Shown here: positions 46,168 through 56,310 of the stretch, one piece after another
Position numbering within the stretch: position 1 is the first letter of the stretch
Layout of the letters: every line of letters starts with the position of its first letter
From: Leptobrachium leishanense
Lineage: Eukaryota; Chordata; Amphibia; Anura; Megophryidae
NCBI GenBank assembly: GCA_009667805.1
Contig: CM019067.1
Span: 165,713,073-165,777,072 of the forward strand
Direction: 5' to 3'
Length of the DNA stretch: 64,000 bases
The notes under the pieces: generated by a model
The model's input: the letters and a program-made list of their open reading frames with translations, nothing else
What the model was told of the DNA's origin: nothing
Databases searched by the model: none
Program-made: the position numbers and the translations under genes

Positions 46168-46378
46168 TTATTTTTTTTTTGAGAAAAGGATTTTACCAGG
46201 AAGGATACATTGAGATTTCTCTCGTTTTCAAGTATGTCCTGGGTGGCGAGTATGTACCGTTAGGTGTCTTGCCCAAGGACACTTACTGGAGAGGTGCTCT
46301 TGCTGGGATCGATCGCATGTCTCCACAGGCTGTCTCCACGCAGAGCAGTGATGCTACCTCTACTCCACCCAGCCGGTG
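46168..46378 (-). mobile_element. tRNA-derived SINE (about 210 bp)
   Basis: On the minus strand a tRNA-like head starts near 46378. The A-box-like GGTGGAGTAGAGGTAGCATC lies at about 46351-46370 and the B-box-like GCGATCGATCCCAGC at 46302-46316. A body with GTGTCCTTGGGCAAGACACC follows, then AATGTATCCTTCCTGGTAAA, ending in an A run (T run at 46170-46180 on the plus strand). A short GTGGAGACA duplication sits between the boxes. The tRNA of origin was not determined. Confidence 0.7.
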
Positions 46379-46561
46379 CCCATTTGCTTGCCCCATATAC
46401 TTCTGCTACATATTGATTTGGATTCTGTTATCCATATAGAGCTTACCAATAACGAAGGGATCCCTACTGTCATGACTGTAAAGCTACAAGATGCGATAGA
46501 AACTATAGTGGTTTGCACTACCACTGCCAATCGTACATATGATATTGAAATTGTTATTTAG

Positions 46562-48069
46562 TCATTGCTGAAAAGTGTTCTTTGCCCTTTTATCATTACA
46601 ATTTATAATGATTTGCTGTTAGTTTGTGAGATTTTGCACAGAACTCAAGTATCATCCTTGAAAACAAAGTTGTTATCTTACTAGTTATTGGCGGCAGATT
46701 ATTTTGTTGGTGCCATATGTTACATTTGGCATAGAAAAGAAATTAAGATGGGCTCTAAGTCTCTAAAATGCTGATATCACGTTTTCACATAAAGGATGCA
46801 GAATTTAGAAGTATGACTTTTGCTGTACTGGGTTTATATATGACATACATGCTATTTAAGCGCTCTCTGTTGATGTGTAATCACTGAGCATCTCAAGCAC
46901 TGAATGGAACGTATCCTGCCATGGTCATTGCCACGTCTCCAGACTGACAAACTGTTTGCCTGGCTGCATATACCAGATGGTAACTTGACATGATTAATGT
47001 ATGTGTGATATCATGCCTTTTCAGCTTAATGGTACATTTCACTGTGCCCAGAAGAGCATTCAAGTTCGTGACATGTGTCAAGTGTCCTCTTACTTGCAGC
47101 CCCTCCACCACTTTATACCTCAATTGTTCTGTGTAAAACCTTTTCTGGAAGAAACAACATATATTCTTAAATTATTCTGTCTCAGGTAAAAACTGTATAA
47201 TAAGTTTTAGTGGGAGAGTAGAACAGAGAAAAAGTATGAGATGTGAATTGCCATTATAATATTAAGTATGAAGGTATGAATGTATATGAAAGGGTTTATA
47301 ACATTTTATTATTGATCTTATTGAAAGACAAGAAAACATATATATATATATATATATATATAAACAGGGCTCAAAATTCCCACTCACCTATGTATGTATA
47401 TTTTGTTGTAACACCAGTTAAGTCATTTTTGCTGCTGTTCCTTCTTCCATGTTTTTGTTTTCAACCCCAAATGGGAAGTGCTTGGTGCATGTATGAATAA
47501 AACCCACCATTTTTGCCTCTTAGCTGAAAAGCAGCAAGAGAGCGTGCAGCTGCTCAGGAGCGACTTTTAGTTACATTGGTTAGGTACTCACTCTACCAAG
47601 AGGTGCCATAATGGGGCGAGTGAGCTTACGCTTCCATGGCCATTCAAGCAAACTAAAACCTCTAATTGTGTTTTTCTGCACATGGACTTGTATAGAAATG
47701 AGCGCAGATGACATCTCTATTCTTGCTGTAAGGCCTGTAGAAGACATGAAAGATTGCTGGTGGGAGAACCAGTGTCTGTCAAGAATACAATATTAACAGA
47801 TGTGACCCAGATGGGGTACGGAGATCTGTTACATAAGGAAACCTGGCTATTGTCAGATTAAAATACATCAGATCAACTATGAATTTTATAACTAATTGAA
47901 ATCTTTGTGGACTTCACACAGTGCTGAAGCACCATCAAAAGAGATAAAAGTTGGTGTATAATATTTTGTTTTATTCATAGATTCAGAGAGTGTAAGTTTT
48001 AACATATGTTATGGCCATTATAGGAGTCTTCCTAAAATAATAACATTTAAAAGCATGTGATAATAAATC
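46562..48069. other. Unassigned sequence with a (TA)n microsatellite
   Basis: A (TA)n run lies at 47338-47363. Otherwise no repeat terminus or coding motif was recognised up to the AACCC target site at 48070-48074. Confidence 0.4.
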
Positions 48070-48074
48070 AACCC

Positions 48075-49259
48075 TGTGGCAGACTAGATCTATATTTCTA
48101 TCTCTATATAAAGGTCTGCCTGTATATATGTGTTTATCTCCTCCATATAGAGTTATGTTCATATTTGTGTCTGACCATTTGGTAAGTTTATCCCTGGGTT
48201 CACAGCTGTAATGTAATCAATATGTTTAGCTTTCTCCCTTGGGGGTAGGATATAACACGTAGCTGTAAAAAAGGGAATTTCTATGTACACTAACTTAGGA
48301 AATCACACCTTGGTAGCCAGGTCGGCCCCAAGAGATGGGCACACCATCTTCAAAGACAGGAAGCACATCCTTGATCTCCAAGGGGGGTCTGGAGTGAAGA
48401 GGGACGCCTTTAGGCAATTAAAGATTAATTGACAAGCTTACTGAGCATGCTCTAGAGAGGGGCATTCTGGGAATTGTAGGCAAAAGCCCTGCCAGCTAGG
48501 AGGCTGGACGTAGAAAAAAGCCAACCCTATATATATTCTGAATCAAGCATGGCTCAGGGCTGATCACTTGGGATTCCTTCTAAATAGGACTGATCTGTCC
48601 ATGCTCTCTCCAGATCCCAGGAGGCACCGATGCCAGTTACCGAGTATTCCGTCGTAAGTAAGGCTCTGTGATTAACACCTTTTTCTTTATATTTTGCTGT
48701 GTATTGTATAAGTAATTGATTTATTCTAGTTCTGATTTTTTATGTAACTAAGCACTGATTTTTCTATCCTAAATAAACCAAAAAATATTTAAGTTTTGAC
48801 TCTGGCTGATCAAATCCACGCTAATTTAAGAGATTGGGAGTATTGCTATTTGCCTTAAGCTTGGTTATATATAAGAAATTGCGTGTTGCGGTCGTCAGGA
48901 AACGGCAGGGAATTGTGGGAATTGTAGTCACTGTCCGAGTCTAGGATAGTGCGGCTGCTAAGCCCTGCGTCTCCTGTTGCGACGCGCATATGGTCCGTGA
49001 GGACTGGTGGCAGCGTTACTAATAGAATAAGAAAGTGAGTTCCAGGATTGTGGGAGACGTAGATATTTGGCGCTTCAGGAGAAGACTTGTGCTGTGTTGC
49101 AATCCTGGGATCAGTATATCGCACTCTACGTGCCCGTTGTGAGAGGCAGTGTGGCCGGGACGGGTAGAGAAGTGCGCGTAATTATCTGGGTCTAGTATAG
49201 ACAGTGCGCGGCTTAACCCGGCATCTCTGCGCAGCAGCGCGCGTAGTTGGGTCGTGACA
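48075..49259 (+). repeat. 5' LTR of the gag-protease element (1185 bp)
   Basis: Starts TGTGGCAGACTAGATC with a TATATAAAGG box at about 48109. Within its 3' part are two homologous segments, each ending in an ACTGG(T/A)GGCA(A)GCG word. One is internal (49003-49015); the other is the leader immediately after the LTR (49260-49273). Confidence 0.93.
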
Positions 49260-49451
49260 ACTGGAGGCAAGCGGTGGGATATCAGGTTAGTATTTGGATC
49301 TGTGAAGCAACATAGATCCAGATACTAAATAAATTGGTTTTCCAATTTCCAGAGCAGAACTCAGTGCATTTATTAGAATTTACACAATACACAGCAGTTC
49401 CCTTCCCCTTCTTTGTTTTTCTTTTCTATCTTTTATTTGGCTGGAGTGAGA

Positions 49452-50915
49452 ATGTCGCAACAATCATCGAAAAAGACTTTGAAGCAATTATGTTGAGACA
49501 AAAATATCTCGACGAAGGATAAAAAGAAAGATGAACTTTTGCAAGCCCTCGAGGATTATGAGGCGAGGCAAGCAGTCCAGGACGCAGCAGAGCAGGGTAC
49601 CATGCTTGACCCAGCCGAAGGAAGCGCAAGTCCAGTGGAAAGGACAGTGTCGAGTGCTTCGCCCAAGGGTGATACTGCCCTGGATGTTTACTTGCAGACT
49701 GTTTTAAAACATGTGGACTCTGCGGACTCGCAGACGCGGCTTCAGCTCATCCTGAAGTACCAAGAGCGAGAGGAGCGCAGAGCCGAGCAGGACCAAGAGC
49801 GAGAGGAGCGCAGAGCTGAACGCGAAGCTGCGGAGCGCCGAGCTGAGGCTGAACATGAAGCTGCGGAGCGCAGAGCTGAGCAAGAGGTGGCAGCGCGCCA
49901 AGCGGACCGAGAAGCTGCGGAGCGCAGGGCTGTGGGTGAGCGAGAAGCGGCGGAGCGCCAAGCCGAACGGGCACATCAGCTCGCTCTGGCACAGGCAAGC
50001 AGAACGCCATTATCTTCTGCCCCTGCGGGCGCTGCAGAGCCCTCTACGCCCAGACCTCGTGCAGAGAACTTTCCCACTCTTGACAAAGATGGGGACCTGG
50101 ATGTGTTCCTGCGAAGTTTTGAAAAGACTTGTCGACAGTACCAGCTGCCCAAGGAGCAATGGGCCAGGTACCTCACTCCTGGACTAAAAGGTCCAGCGCT
50201 CGAAGCCTTTGCAGAACTACCGGCTGAGAGCGACCAGGACTATGAGGCGATTAAAGCCGCGCTGCAGAGATGGTATAACCTCACGCCAGAGGTATATCGC
50301 AAAAAGTTCAGGTCCTTGCAGAAGCGGGCCGCGGAGAGCTACTCTGCAGTTGTGAGCCACCTGACCACCCTATTTCGACAATGGGTCAGGGGGCTGAAGA
50401 TTGATACCTTGGAATCCCTGGAAGACCTGCTAATCAAAGAGCAGTTCGTGCAGCTGTGCCCACCTGAGATCCAGGAATGGCTTCTGGATCGCAAACCCAA
50501 GACGGCCCTGGAAGCTGGTGAGCTGGCCGATTTCCATGCGGCCAACAGAGCGTCTGTGGACCAGAGCAGAGGTTCCCCCAAAGGATCATCAGGATGGAAG
50601 CCCAACTCAGCACGACCCCCCGACATCACGGCGGCAGCGCCCCCCTCTGTGCCAGTCTCTGCTGGGGAGGAGAGAGCGAATCCTCCTTCGCCTGGAAGAA
50701 GTGTGCGCCGTCGCTGTTTTATTTGCGACAGTACCAATCATCTCCTGGCAGCGTGCCCGCAGAGGAAGAAACCTGCATCCACAGCTGGGGAGGATACCCT
50801 CAACATCACCCTCTGTCCTGTTTGTGACCAGATCGAAGGGCAGTGCCAACGTGAACCAGCAAGCAGTCATTGTCGGGACTCAGGTATCTGTGGGTTTACG
50901 AGATACGGCGGCTGA
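49452..50915 (+). pseudogene. gag of the gag-protease element, one in-frame stop
   Basis: ATG 49452 is the best start. The frame has TGA at 49494-49496 (codon 15), after which it stays open for about 470 codons. The N terminus has a SAP-like helix pattern around the stop. Residues roughly 90-180 form a long charged coiled coil built from imperfect EREERRAE/EAAERRAE repeats. The capsid ends with a SCAN-like segment (EQFVQLCPPEIQEWLLDRKP). A zinc knuckle CFICDSTNHLLAAC lies at about 50721. The stop could be CpG decay of an Arg codon; readthrough cannot be excluded. Confidence 0.85.
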
Positions 50916-51477
50916 AGTAACTTTGGTGCGTCCAGGGTTAGTCAGCCCTGCAGACTTTATTCCTGGCAGGACTCTAGCAGTAAAGGGTTTTGGTGGGGTA
51001 CGTCCTGCGGTGCCAATGGCCCGGGTTTATCTGGACTGGGGAGCGGGGAGAGGTCTGCGGGAGGTGGGAGTGTCTGAAAATATTCCTACAGATGTGTTGC
51101 TGGGCACGGATTTGGGTAAATTGGTGTCACAGTATGTGCTGGAAAGGGATGCTGGGGATTTACCCAGGCCCACTAGTGGCTCTACAGTGGGGAGGGCTGT
51201 GTGTGGGGGAGCACAACAGGATTCCTGGGCGGGAGGGCAGGGGATGGCAGTGAGTCAGTCTGCGCCTGCGCCAGGTGTGCCTGAGGTGTTGTGTGATAGC
51301 ATGAGGGGGCAGTGTGACTGGGAAGAAAGGCAGGGGGTGAGTGAATGCCCGCCTGCACCCGAGTCAGCTGGCTCCCTGGACCCCATGCGTAGGGAGGCCG
51401 CGGTGCCCATGGTGGAAGTGGGTACCTGCTGGCGGTCGGCGGGGAGTAGGGCACAAGGCCCGTTCTCTGTCATGTGA
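50830..51477 (+). pseudogene. Protease-like segment, active-site Gly replaced
   Basis: It is read one frame from gag. It contains GLRDTAAEVTL where the complete Gmr1-like element has GLRDTGATLTL, so the D-T-G triad reads D-T-A. Then follow ARVYLDWG and TDVLLGTDLG, aligned with ARVHLDWG and TEVLLGNDLG of that element. From about 51210 the frame passes into the first unit of the downstream repeat region, and it ends at 51475-51477. The lost Gly suggests an inactive protease or a retained structural role. Confidence 0.75.
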
Positions 51478-52080
51478 TGGTGTGGATCAGAATGCCTGGG
51501 AGGGGTGGCAGGATACTGTGGTGTGCCTGCCTAGACCAGACTCAGGTGTGTCTGTGACGCCACGCGGTTGGGAGGGAGAACAAAGGACCGAGGCCAGTTC
51601 CTTTAGGGCTGAACCAACTGGGTCGGTGGTGCTGGAGGGAAGGTGTGGGCATCGGAAGGCCTGGAGTGGGCAGGATACTGCGGTGTGCCAGCCTGTGCCA
51701 TGGGTGTCTGGGACTGTGCGTGGCGCAGAGGGCATACGGGGTAGTCGGAAGGAGAGGCCTAGGGTGGCAGAGGGTTATCCAGGGCCTGAACCATCCAGGT
51801 TGGTGGTGCCAGGTGAATGGAGTGGAGGGCAGAACCTCCTGGATGGCAGGATACGGTGGTATACCAGTCTGTGTCACATGTGTATGAGGCTGCGGGTGGC
51901 ACCGAGCGCATGCTGTGTGATCAGGAGGAAGGGCCTGGGGTGGACGCGTGTTACCCTGGGGGAAAGCCAACCAGATTCCCAGTACCACAGGAATCTGGTA
52001 GTGAGCAACCTCCCTGTAGAGGAGGGTGGCATACGGCTGTATGCTCATCGGTTACGAAGCAAGGCGTGCTTGATAAACTG
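51215..52080 (+). repeat. Degenerate tandem repeat of about 160-180 bp inside the pol-less region
   Basis: A GGCAGGATAC(T)G(T/C)GGTGTGCC-type block recurs at about 51509, 51671, 51843 and 52027, with a diverged first copy near 51230. Translated, each unit shows a W-x-x-QDT(A/V)V(C/Y) phrase followed by Gly/Pro/Glu-rich sequence. Units lie in at least two frames. Confidence 0.7.
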
Positions 52081-52698
52081 TGTGATAAAGTGGGGAAACG
52101 GTGTGCCATGGGGGCCGAGGTGAGCGTGGAGAATCTTGTGCCCCATCTGTATGGTTCCCTGAATTCTGAATGTGCGGGGACAGTGAGAGACGGGGAGGCA
52201 GCGGGTCCGGGTGTGGCTCCTGTGACCTCCCAGCCATCTGCCCAGAGCCAGGTACGATGCCTGACTCCGTTGGCAGATGCAGGGGGGACGTTTACTGGGG
52301 AGCGGGGCGCTTCACCCTGTTTCTCCATACCCCCTGCTGTAAGAATGGCTCCAGAGCAGGCTACGGGCTACGAGGATTCTGCTGCCTGCGAGACTGAGAT
52401 GCGAGCGGAGAGTGAGCCACACGTGCTGCACCCGGAGGGGCTGCAGGAGCACAGGGGCTTCCCCGAGTCTGTGCCATGTTGTGAGTGCAGTATGAGTGAC
52501 CCCCTCCCCCCGGTTTGGGAGAGGTGGGGAAGAATGGTGGAGTCGCCAAAGGCCTACATGGGGCAATGTGTGATGCGGTTGCGAGAGGGAATGCATGCTT
52601 TAGTGGGCAAAGTGCACGGACACCTGTGCGTCCCCCACTCTGTCATAGCGCCGGCGACTGGTGCAGGTGCCAGATACCCGTTGGCAAACCCGTGTTAA
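51817..52698 (+). CDS. Open frame of unknown function replacing pol (up to 293 codons)
   Basis: The frame is open to the TAA at 52696-52698, 60 bases before the 3' LTR. The first codons contain the third repeat unit (WQDTVVYQSV); the fourth (GWHTAVCSSV) follows. The rest is Glu/Pro/Gly/Ser-rich with a Cys pair near ESVPCCECSM and a basic C-terminal end (MRLREGMHALVGK). No integrase, RT, envelope or protease motif is recognisable. It may be the 3' part of one long ORF starting near 51180 and broken by frameshifts at about 51475 and 51850. Function unknown. Confidence 0.45.
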   Translation: MEWRAEPPGWQDTVVYQSVSHVYEAAGGTERMLCDQEEGPGVDACYPGGKPTRFPVPQESGSEQPPCRGGWHTAVCSSVTKQGVLDKLCDKVGKRCAMGAEVSVENLVPHLYGSLNSECAGTVRDGEAAGPGVAPVTSQPSAQSQVRCLTPLADAGGTFTGERGASPCFSIPPAVRMAPEQATGYEDSAACETEMRAESEPHVLHPEGLQEHRGFPESVPCCECSMSDPLPPVWERWGRMVESPKAYMGQCVMRLREGMHALVGKVHGHLCVPHSVIAPATGAGARYPLANPC

Positions 52699-52758
52699 GA
52701 CGCACGTGGGAGGCATGTTAGTTAGCCTCCCTTTCTGCGTCTTCATTTGTATGGGAGA

Positions 52759-53940
52759 TGTGGCAGACTAGATCTATATTTCTATCTCTATATAAAGGTC
52801 TGCCTGTATATATGTGTTTATCTCCTCCATATAGAGTTATGTTCATATTTGTGTCTGACCATTTGGTAAGTTTATCCCTGGGTTCACAGCTGTAATGTAA
52901 TCAATATGTTTAGCTTTCTCCCTTGGGGGGAGGATATAACACGTAGCTGTAAAAAGGGAATTTCTATGTACACTAACTTAGGAATCACAACTTGGTAGCC
53001 AGGTCGGCCCCAAGAGATGGGCACACCATCTTCAAAGACAGGAAGCACATCCTTGATCTCCAAGGGGGGTCTGGAGGGAAGAGGGACGCCTTTAGGCAAT
53101 TAAAGATTAATTGACAAGCTTACTGAGCATGCTCTAGAGAGGGGCATTCTGGGAATTGTAGGCAAAAGCCCTGCCAGCTAGGAGGCTGGACGTAGAAAAA
53201 AGCCAGCCCTATATATATTCTGAATCAAGCATGGCTCAGGGCTGATCACTTGGGATTCCTTCTAAATAGGACTGATCTGTCCATGCTCTCTCCAGATCCC
53301 AGGAGGCACCGATGCCAGTTACCGAGTATTCCGTCGTAAGTAAGGCTCTGTGATTAACACCTTTTTCTTTATATTTTGCTGTGTATTGTATAAGTAATTG
53401 ATTTATTCTAGTTCTGATTTTTTATGTAACTAAGCACTGATTTTTCTATCCTAAATAAACCAAAAAATATTTAAGTTTTGACTCTGGCTGATCAAATCCA
53501 CGCTAACTAAGAGATTGGGAGTATTGCTATTTGCCTTAAGCTCGGTTATATATAAGAAATTGCGTGTTGCGGTCGTCAGGAAACGGCAGGGAATTGTGGG
53601 AATTGTAGTCACTGTCCGAGTCTAGGATAGTGCGGCTGCTAAGCCCTGCGTCTCCTGTTGCGACGCGCATAGGGTCCGTGAGGACTGGTGGCAGCGTTAC
53701 TAATAGAATAAGAAAGTGAGTTCCAGGATTGTGGGAGACGTAGTTATTTGGCGCTTCAGGAGAAGACTTGTGCTGTGTTGCAATCCTGGGATCAGTATAT
53801 CGCGCTCTACGTGCCTGTTGTGAGAGGCAGTGTGGCTGGGACGGGTAGAGAAGTGCGCGTAATTATCTGGGTCTAGTATAGACAGTGCGCGGCTTAACCC
53901 GGCGTCTCTGCGCAGCAGCGCGCGTAGTTGGGTCGTGACA
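52759..53940 (+). repeat. 3' LTR of the gag-protease element (1182 bp)
   Basis: Nearly identical to the 5' LTR with scattered single-base changes. GTATGGGAGA immediately before it is the probable polypurine tract. Confidence 0.93.
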
Positions 53941-53945
53941 AACCC

Positions 53946-54950
53946 AACTTAGGGTCCTATTCCATAGTTGACGTAAAATAATGATGATAAGCAGGAAAAT
54001 CTGCACCCACTTTGTTAGCACCCAGCCCCGGAATGAAGCGCAAGGCTGTCAGACACCGGCGCGTCCTGGCATTGATGTAGGGGGATCCCCCCTCCCTTTC
54101 AGGCACTCTCACAACTCTGCCGGGGGGGCACCAGAAACTGATGTCATCATATGTGGCCAGACCACCATGGGACCCTGGCCAGAGAGGTGAATATAGAGGG
54201 CCTCCTAATGACAAGACGTACCAGGTATGTCCTCGGTCGTTAAGCGACCATTTTCATAGGAATGCCTGGTACGTTCTTGGTTGCTATGGAATTAAGGACA
54301 GGTAAAATGAAAGAGTGCTAATTGCATTCCACAGAAATGAGGCTCCATTCAAATCTTGGGTTAAAACAGATAGAAAGCCTTTAATGGTGCACATCAGCCA
54401 AATATATGCAGTGCCAAGAGGGAAATAGAGAGCAATCGAAATTGACACCCTGGAGCCCCTTCTCAAGTGAGCCAGTCCTTAGCAGTACCCCATTTTCATG
54501 TCCAGACATGAAACTATAGCGCTGATTGTAATCACAAGGTGGACATGAATAAAGTGAATAAAAGCACAAACAAATAATGGTCGGATAACCTGGCAATGTT
54601 TGGCAAACAAGGCAAAAAATGACCATTCAAACCTTTCACAGATCTAAAAAATATACTATACAGGGGTGGGGAGAGGGCTGCAGTGACACACAGTAATGAT
54701 ATTAGAAATAATAACAGTAACATAAACATAGTCAATAACGATATGAACAATATTCACAAACATACTGTAAATAGGTACAAGGTGACTTGGACATAGGAAC
54801 ATAGGAAAGAGTAGGGGAATAAAATAGCGTGTCAGAAGCTCTAGAAGCCACAGTCCCACATCTCCCAACAGTAATGCCAAACCAGGTACCCCCGCTGGCA
54901 CACCTTACAAAGCTCGGCACACAATTCTCGGCACACCTTACAAAGCTTAC
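53946..54950. other. Unassigned sequence with TTAA-element-like fragments
   Basis: Near 54212-54240 there is an ACGTACCAGGTATGTCCTCG block followed by GTTAA, a style common in TTAA-flanked vertebrate elements, but no complete ends were delimited. The remainder to 54950 shows nothing recognised. A short AGCTCGGCACACAATTCTCG-type duplication lies at about 54911-54940. Confidence 0.3.
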
Positions 54951-55650
54951 ATTTATGCGGGTGTGGGTCGAAATCCCTACAACCAGGTTCCCTAATGCCA
55001 AAATCCTGACGGCCAACTTCCCTACACAGACAACTCCCTGATGGCCAACTTCACTACATGGCCAACTTCCATACACGGCCAACTTCCCTACACAGACAAC
55101 TCCCTGACGGCCAACTTCACTACATGGCCAACTTCCCTACATGGCTAACTTCCCTACACGGCAAACTTCCCTACACAGACAACTCTCAGACATCCAAAAT
55201 CCCAGTGGCTAACACTAACCCTTCTCCCTAACCCCCTAAACCTAGCTCTAATCCTAACACCCCTAAACCACATAACCCCCTAAACCTAGCCCTAACCCCC
55301 CAAACCTAGCCCTAACCCCCTAAATATAGCCCTAACCCCAAACCTAGCCCTAACCCCCTAAACCTAGCCCTAACCCTAACCCCCTAAATATAGCCCTTAC
55401 CCTAACCCCCTAAACCTAACCCCTAAACCTAGCCCTAACCCTAGCCCCCTAAACATAGCCCTAACCCCCTTAAACCTAGGGTTAGGGTATTAGTATTAGG
55501 GTTAGCCGATGGGATTATGGATGTCTGGAAGTTGGCCATGTAGGTAAATTGGGATGTGCGGCACTTGTTCTGTCTGGACGTTGGCCGTTGGGATGTTGGC
55601 ATTAGGGAACCTGGCTGTAGGGATTTTGTCCAGCACACCATTTATGCATG
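54951..55650. repeat. Fold-back (inverted) repeat with a telomere-like core
   Basis: The left arm from about 54951 (ATTTATGCGGGTGTG, then AATCCCTACAACCAGGTTCC and CTAATGCCAA) is reverse-complemented by the right arm 55555-55650. Inner arm blocks (CAGACATCC-AATCCCA-GGCTAAC) pair 55176-55215 with 55498-55540. The left arm is enlarged by tandem GGCCAACTTCCCTACAC-type units (about 55010-55170). The centre is CCCTAA-rich. Confidence 0.75.
55216..55490. repeat. Telomere-like CCCTAA-rich degenerate minisatellite
   Basis: The sequence is built from CCCTAACCCCCTAAACCTAG-type words of about 20 bp, rich in CCCTAA (C-strand telomere-like), switching to TTAGGG-like words near 55478. It is the loop of the surrounding fold-back. 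It is not a pure TTAGGG array. Confidence 0.85.
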
Positions 55651-55685
55651 TGTGTTAACATTGAGATCTGAGATAGCATTCTTCT

Positions 55686-55859
55686 TAAAATCAATAATTT
55701 TTATTTGAAATTTAAAAAAAGATACTAGATTATTATATGGTGCTATTAAAGTAATGCAAAGCATCAAGAGTATGCTGTTTTTGCTGTCCAGGGGCTCTAT
55801 TCATCAAGACGGTAAAAAGCAGATGCTAATGCAAACATTTGTTATAAGCTCAATTATAT
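55686..55859 (+). repeat. 174-bp direct repeat, left copy
   Basis: About 95% identical to 56311-56483. Both start TAAAATCAATAAT and end CAATTATAT. They flank the 451-bp hammerhead-bearing segment. Confidence 0.9.
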
Positions 55860-56310
55860 GCAGGTCACAGAGCTGGTGTCCGGTGCTAGCACTCATAATC
55901 TTCAGTTTCAATAAAAGACATCCAGCTGGGAGTCACGTCCTCAATAAAACAGTGGATGGAGGTAGATGGAAAAAACGAAAAAAATGGAAAAGAAGGGAGG
56001 AATTAAGTGCAGACTGTATCGTCCCAGATTAGAGTGAAAAATAGGAGATATACTCACATTTTTTGGTGCCGATTTAAATAAATGGGCACCAAACAGAAGG
56101 CAGATCGGTGGATTTAAATTAAGGGGCACCGATTCCCCAATCTCAGGTCCACAAGGCAGGAAACCAGATCCTTAGAGAGATCTAATCAGGATGCCAAAGG
56201 AATAAATCAACCAGGGTAATACAGGGTGGAAATTCACAAACGGTTTATTAAAACAATAAATAAAATACACCGCAAACGCGTTTCGCTGAAAGCAGCTTCA
56301 TCAGTGGGTG
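55860..56310 (-). mobile_element. 451-bp insertion between direct repeats, hammerhead at one edge
   Basis: The segment lies exactly between the two 173/174-bp direct repeats. On the minus strand it begins with the hammerhead fold (56312-56266). It has no ORF of note and includes an A-rich stretch (about 55968-55995). Two readings fit: insertion of a small ribozyme-bearing retroelement with a long target duplication, as Penelope-like elements can produce, or a local duplication carrying the repeats. No partner copy exists here to define its ends. Confidence 0.5.

Larger units (their letters stand above)
48075..53940 (+). mobile_element. Non-autonomous Gmr1-like LTR retrotransposon: gag and protease only (5866 bp)
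   Basis: LTRs at 48075-49259 and 52759-53940 start TGTGGCAGAC and end GTCGTGACA. A perfect AACCC duplication flanks the element (48070-48074 and 53941-53945). The interior has a gag with SCAN-like capsid, a zinc knuckle and a protease-like segment. From about 51180 to 52700 there is then a repeat-bearing reading region without integrase, RT or RNase H motifs. The LTRs are close to identical, so it is young. Its leader (ACTGGAGGCAAGCGGTGGGA) resembles that of the complete Gmr1-like element at 30797-36560, a possible relative of its helper. Confidence 0.93.

Noticed and set aside
51182..52596. Minus-strand Pro/His-rich frames over the pol-less region
   Set aside because: They mirror the GC-rich plus-strand repeat region. 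The plus strand is the sense of the element, and the minus frames have no start context or domain.
55216..55490. True interstitial telomere array
   Set aside because: The repeat is a degenerate CCCTAA-containing minisatellite of about 20-bp units within a fold-back, not pure TTAGGG, so a chromosome-fusion origin is not supported.
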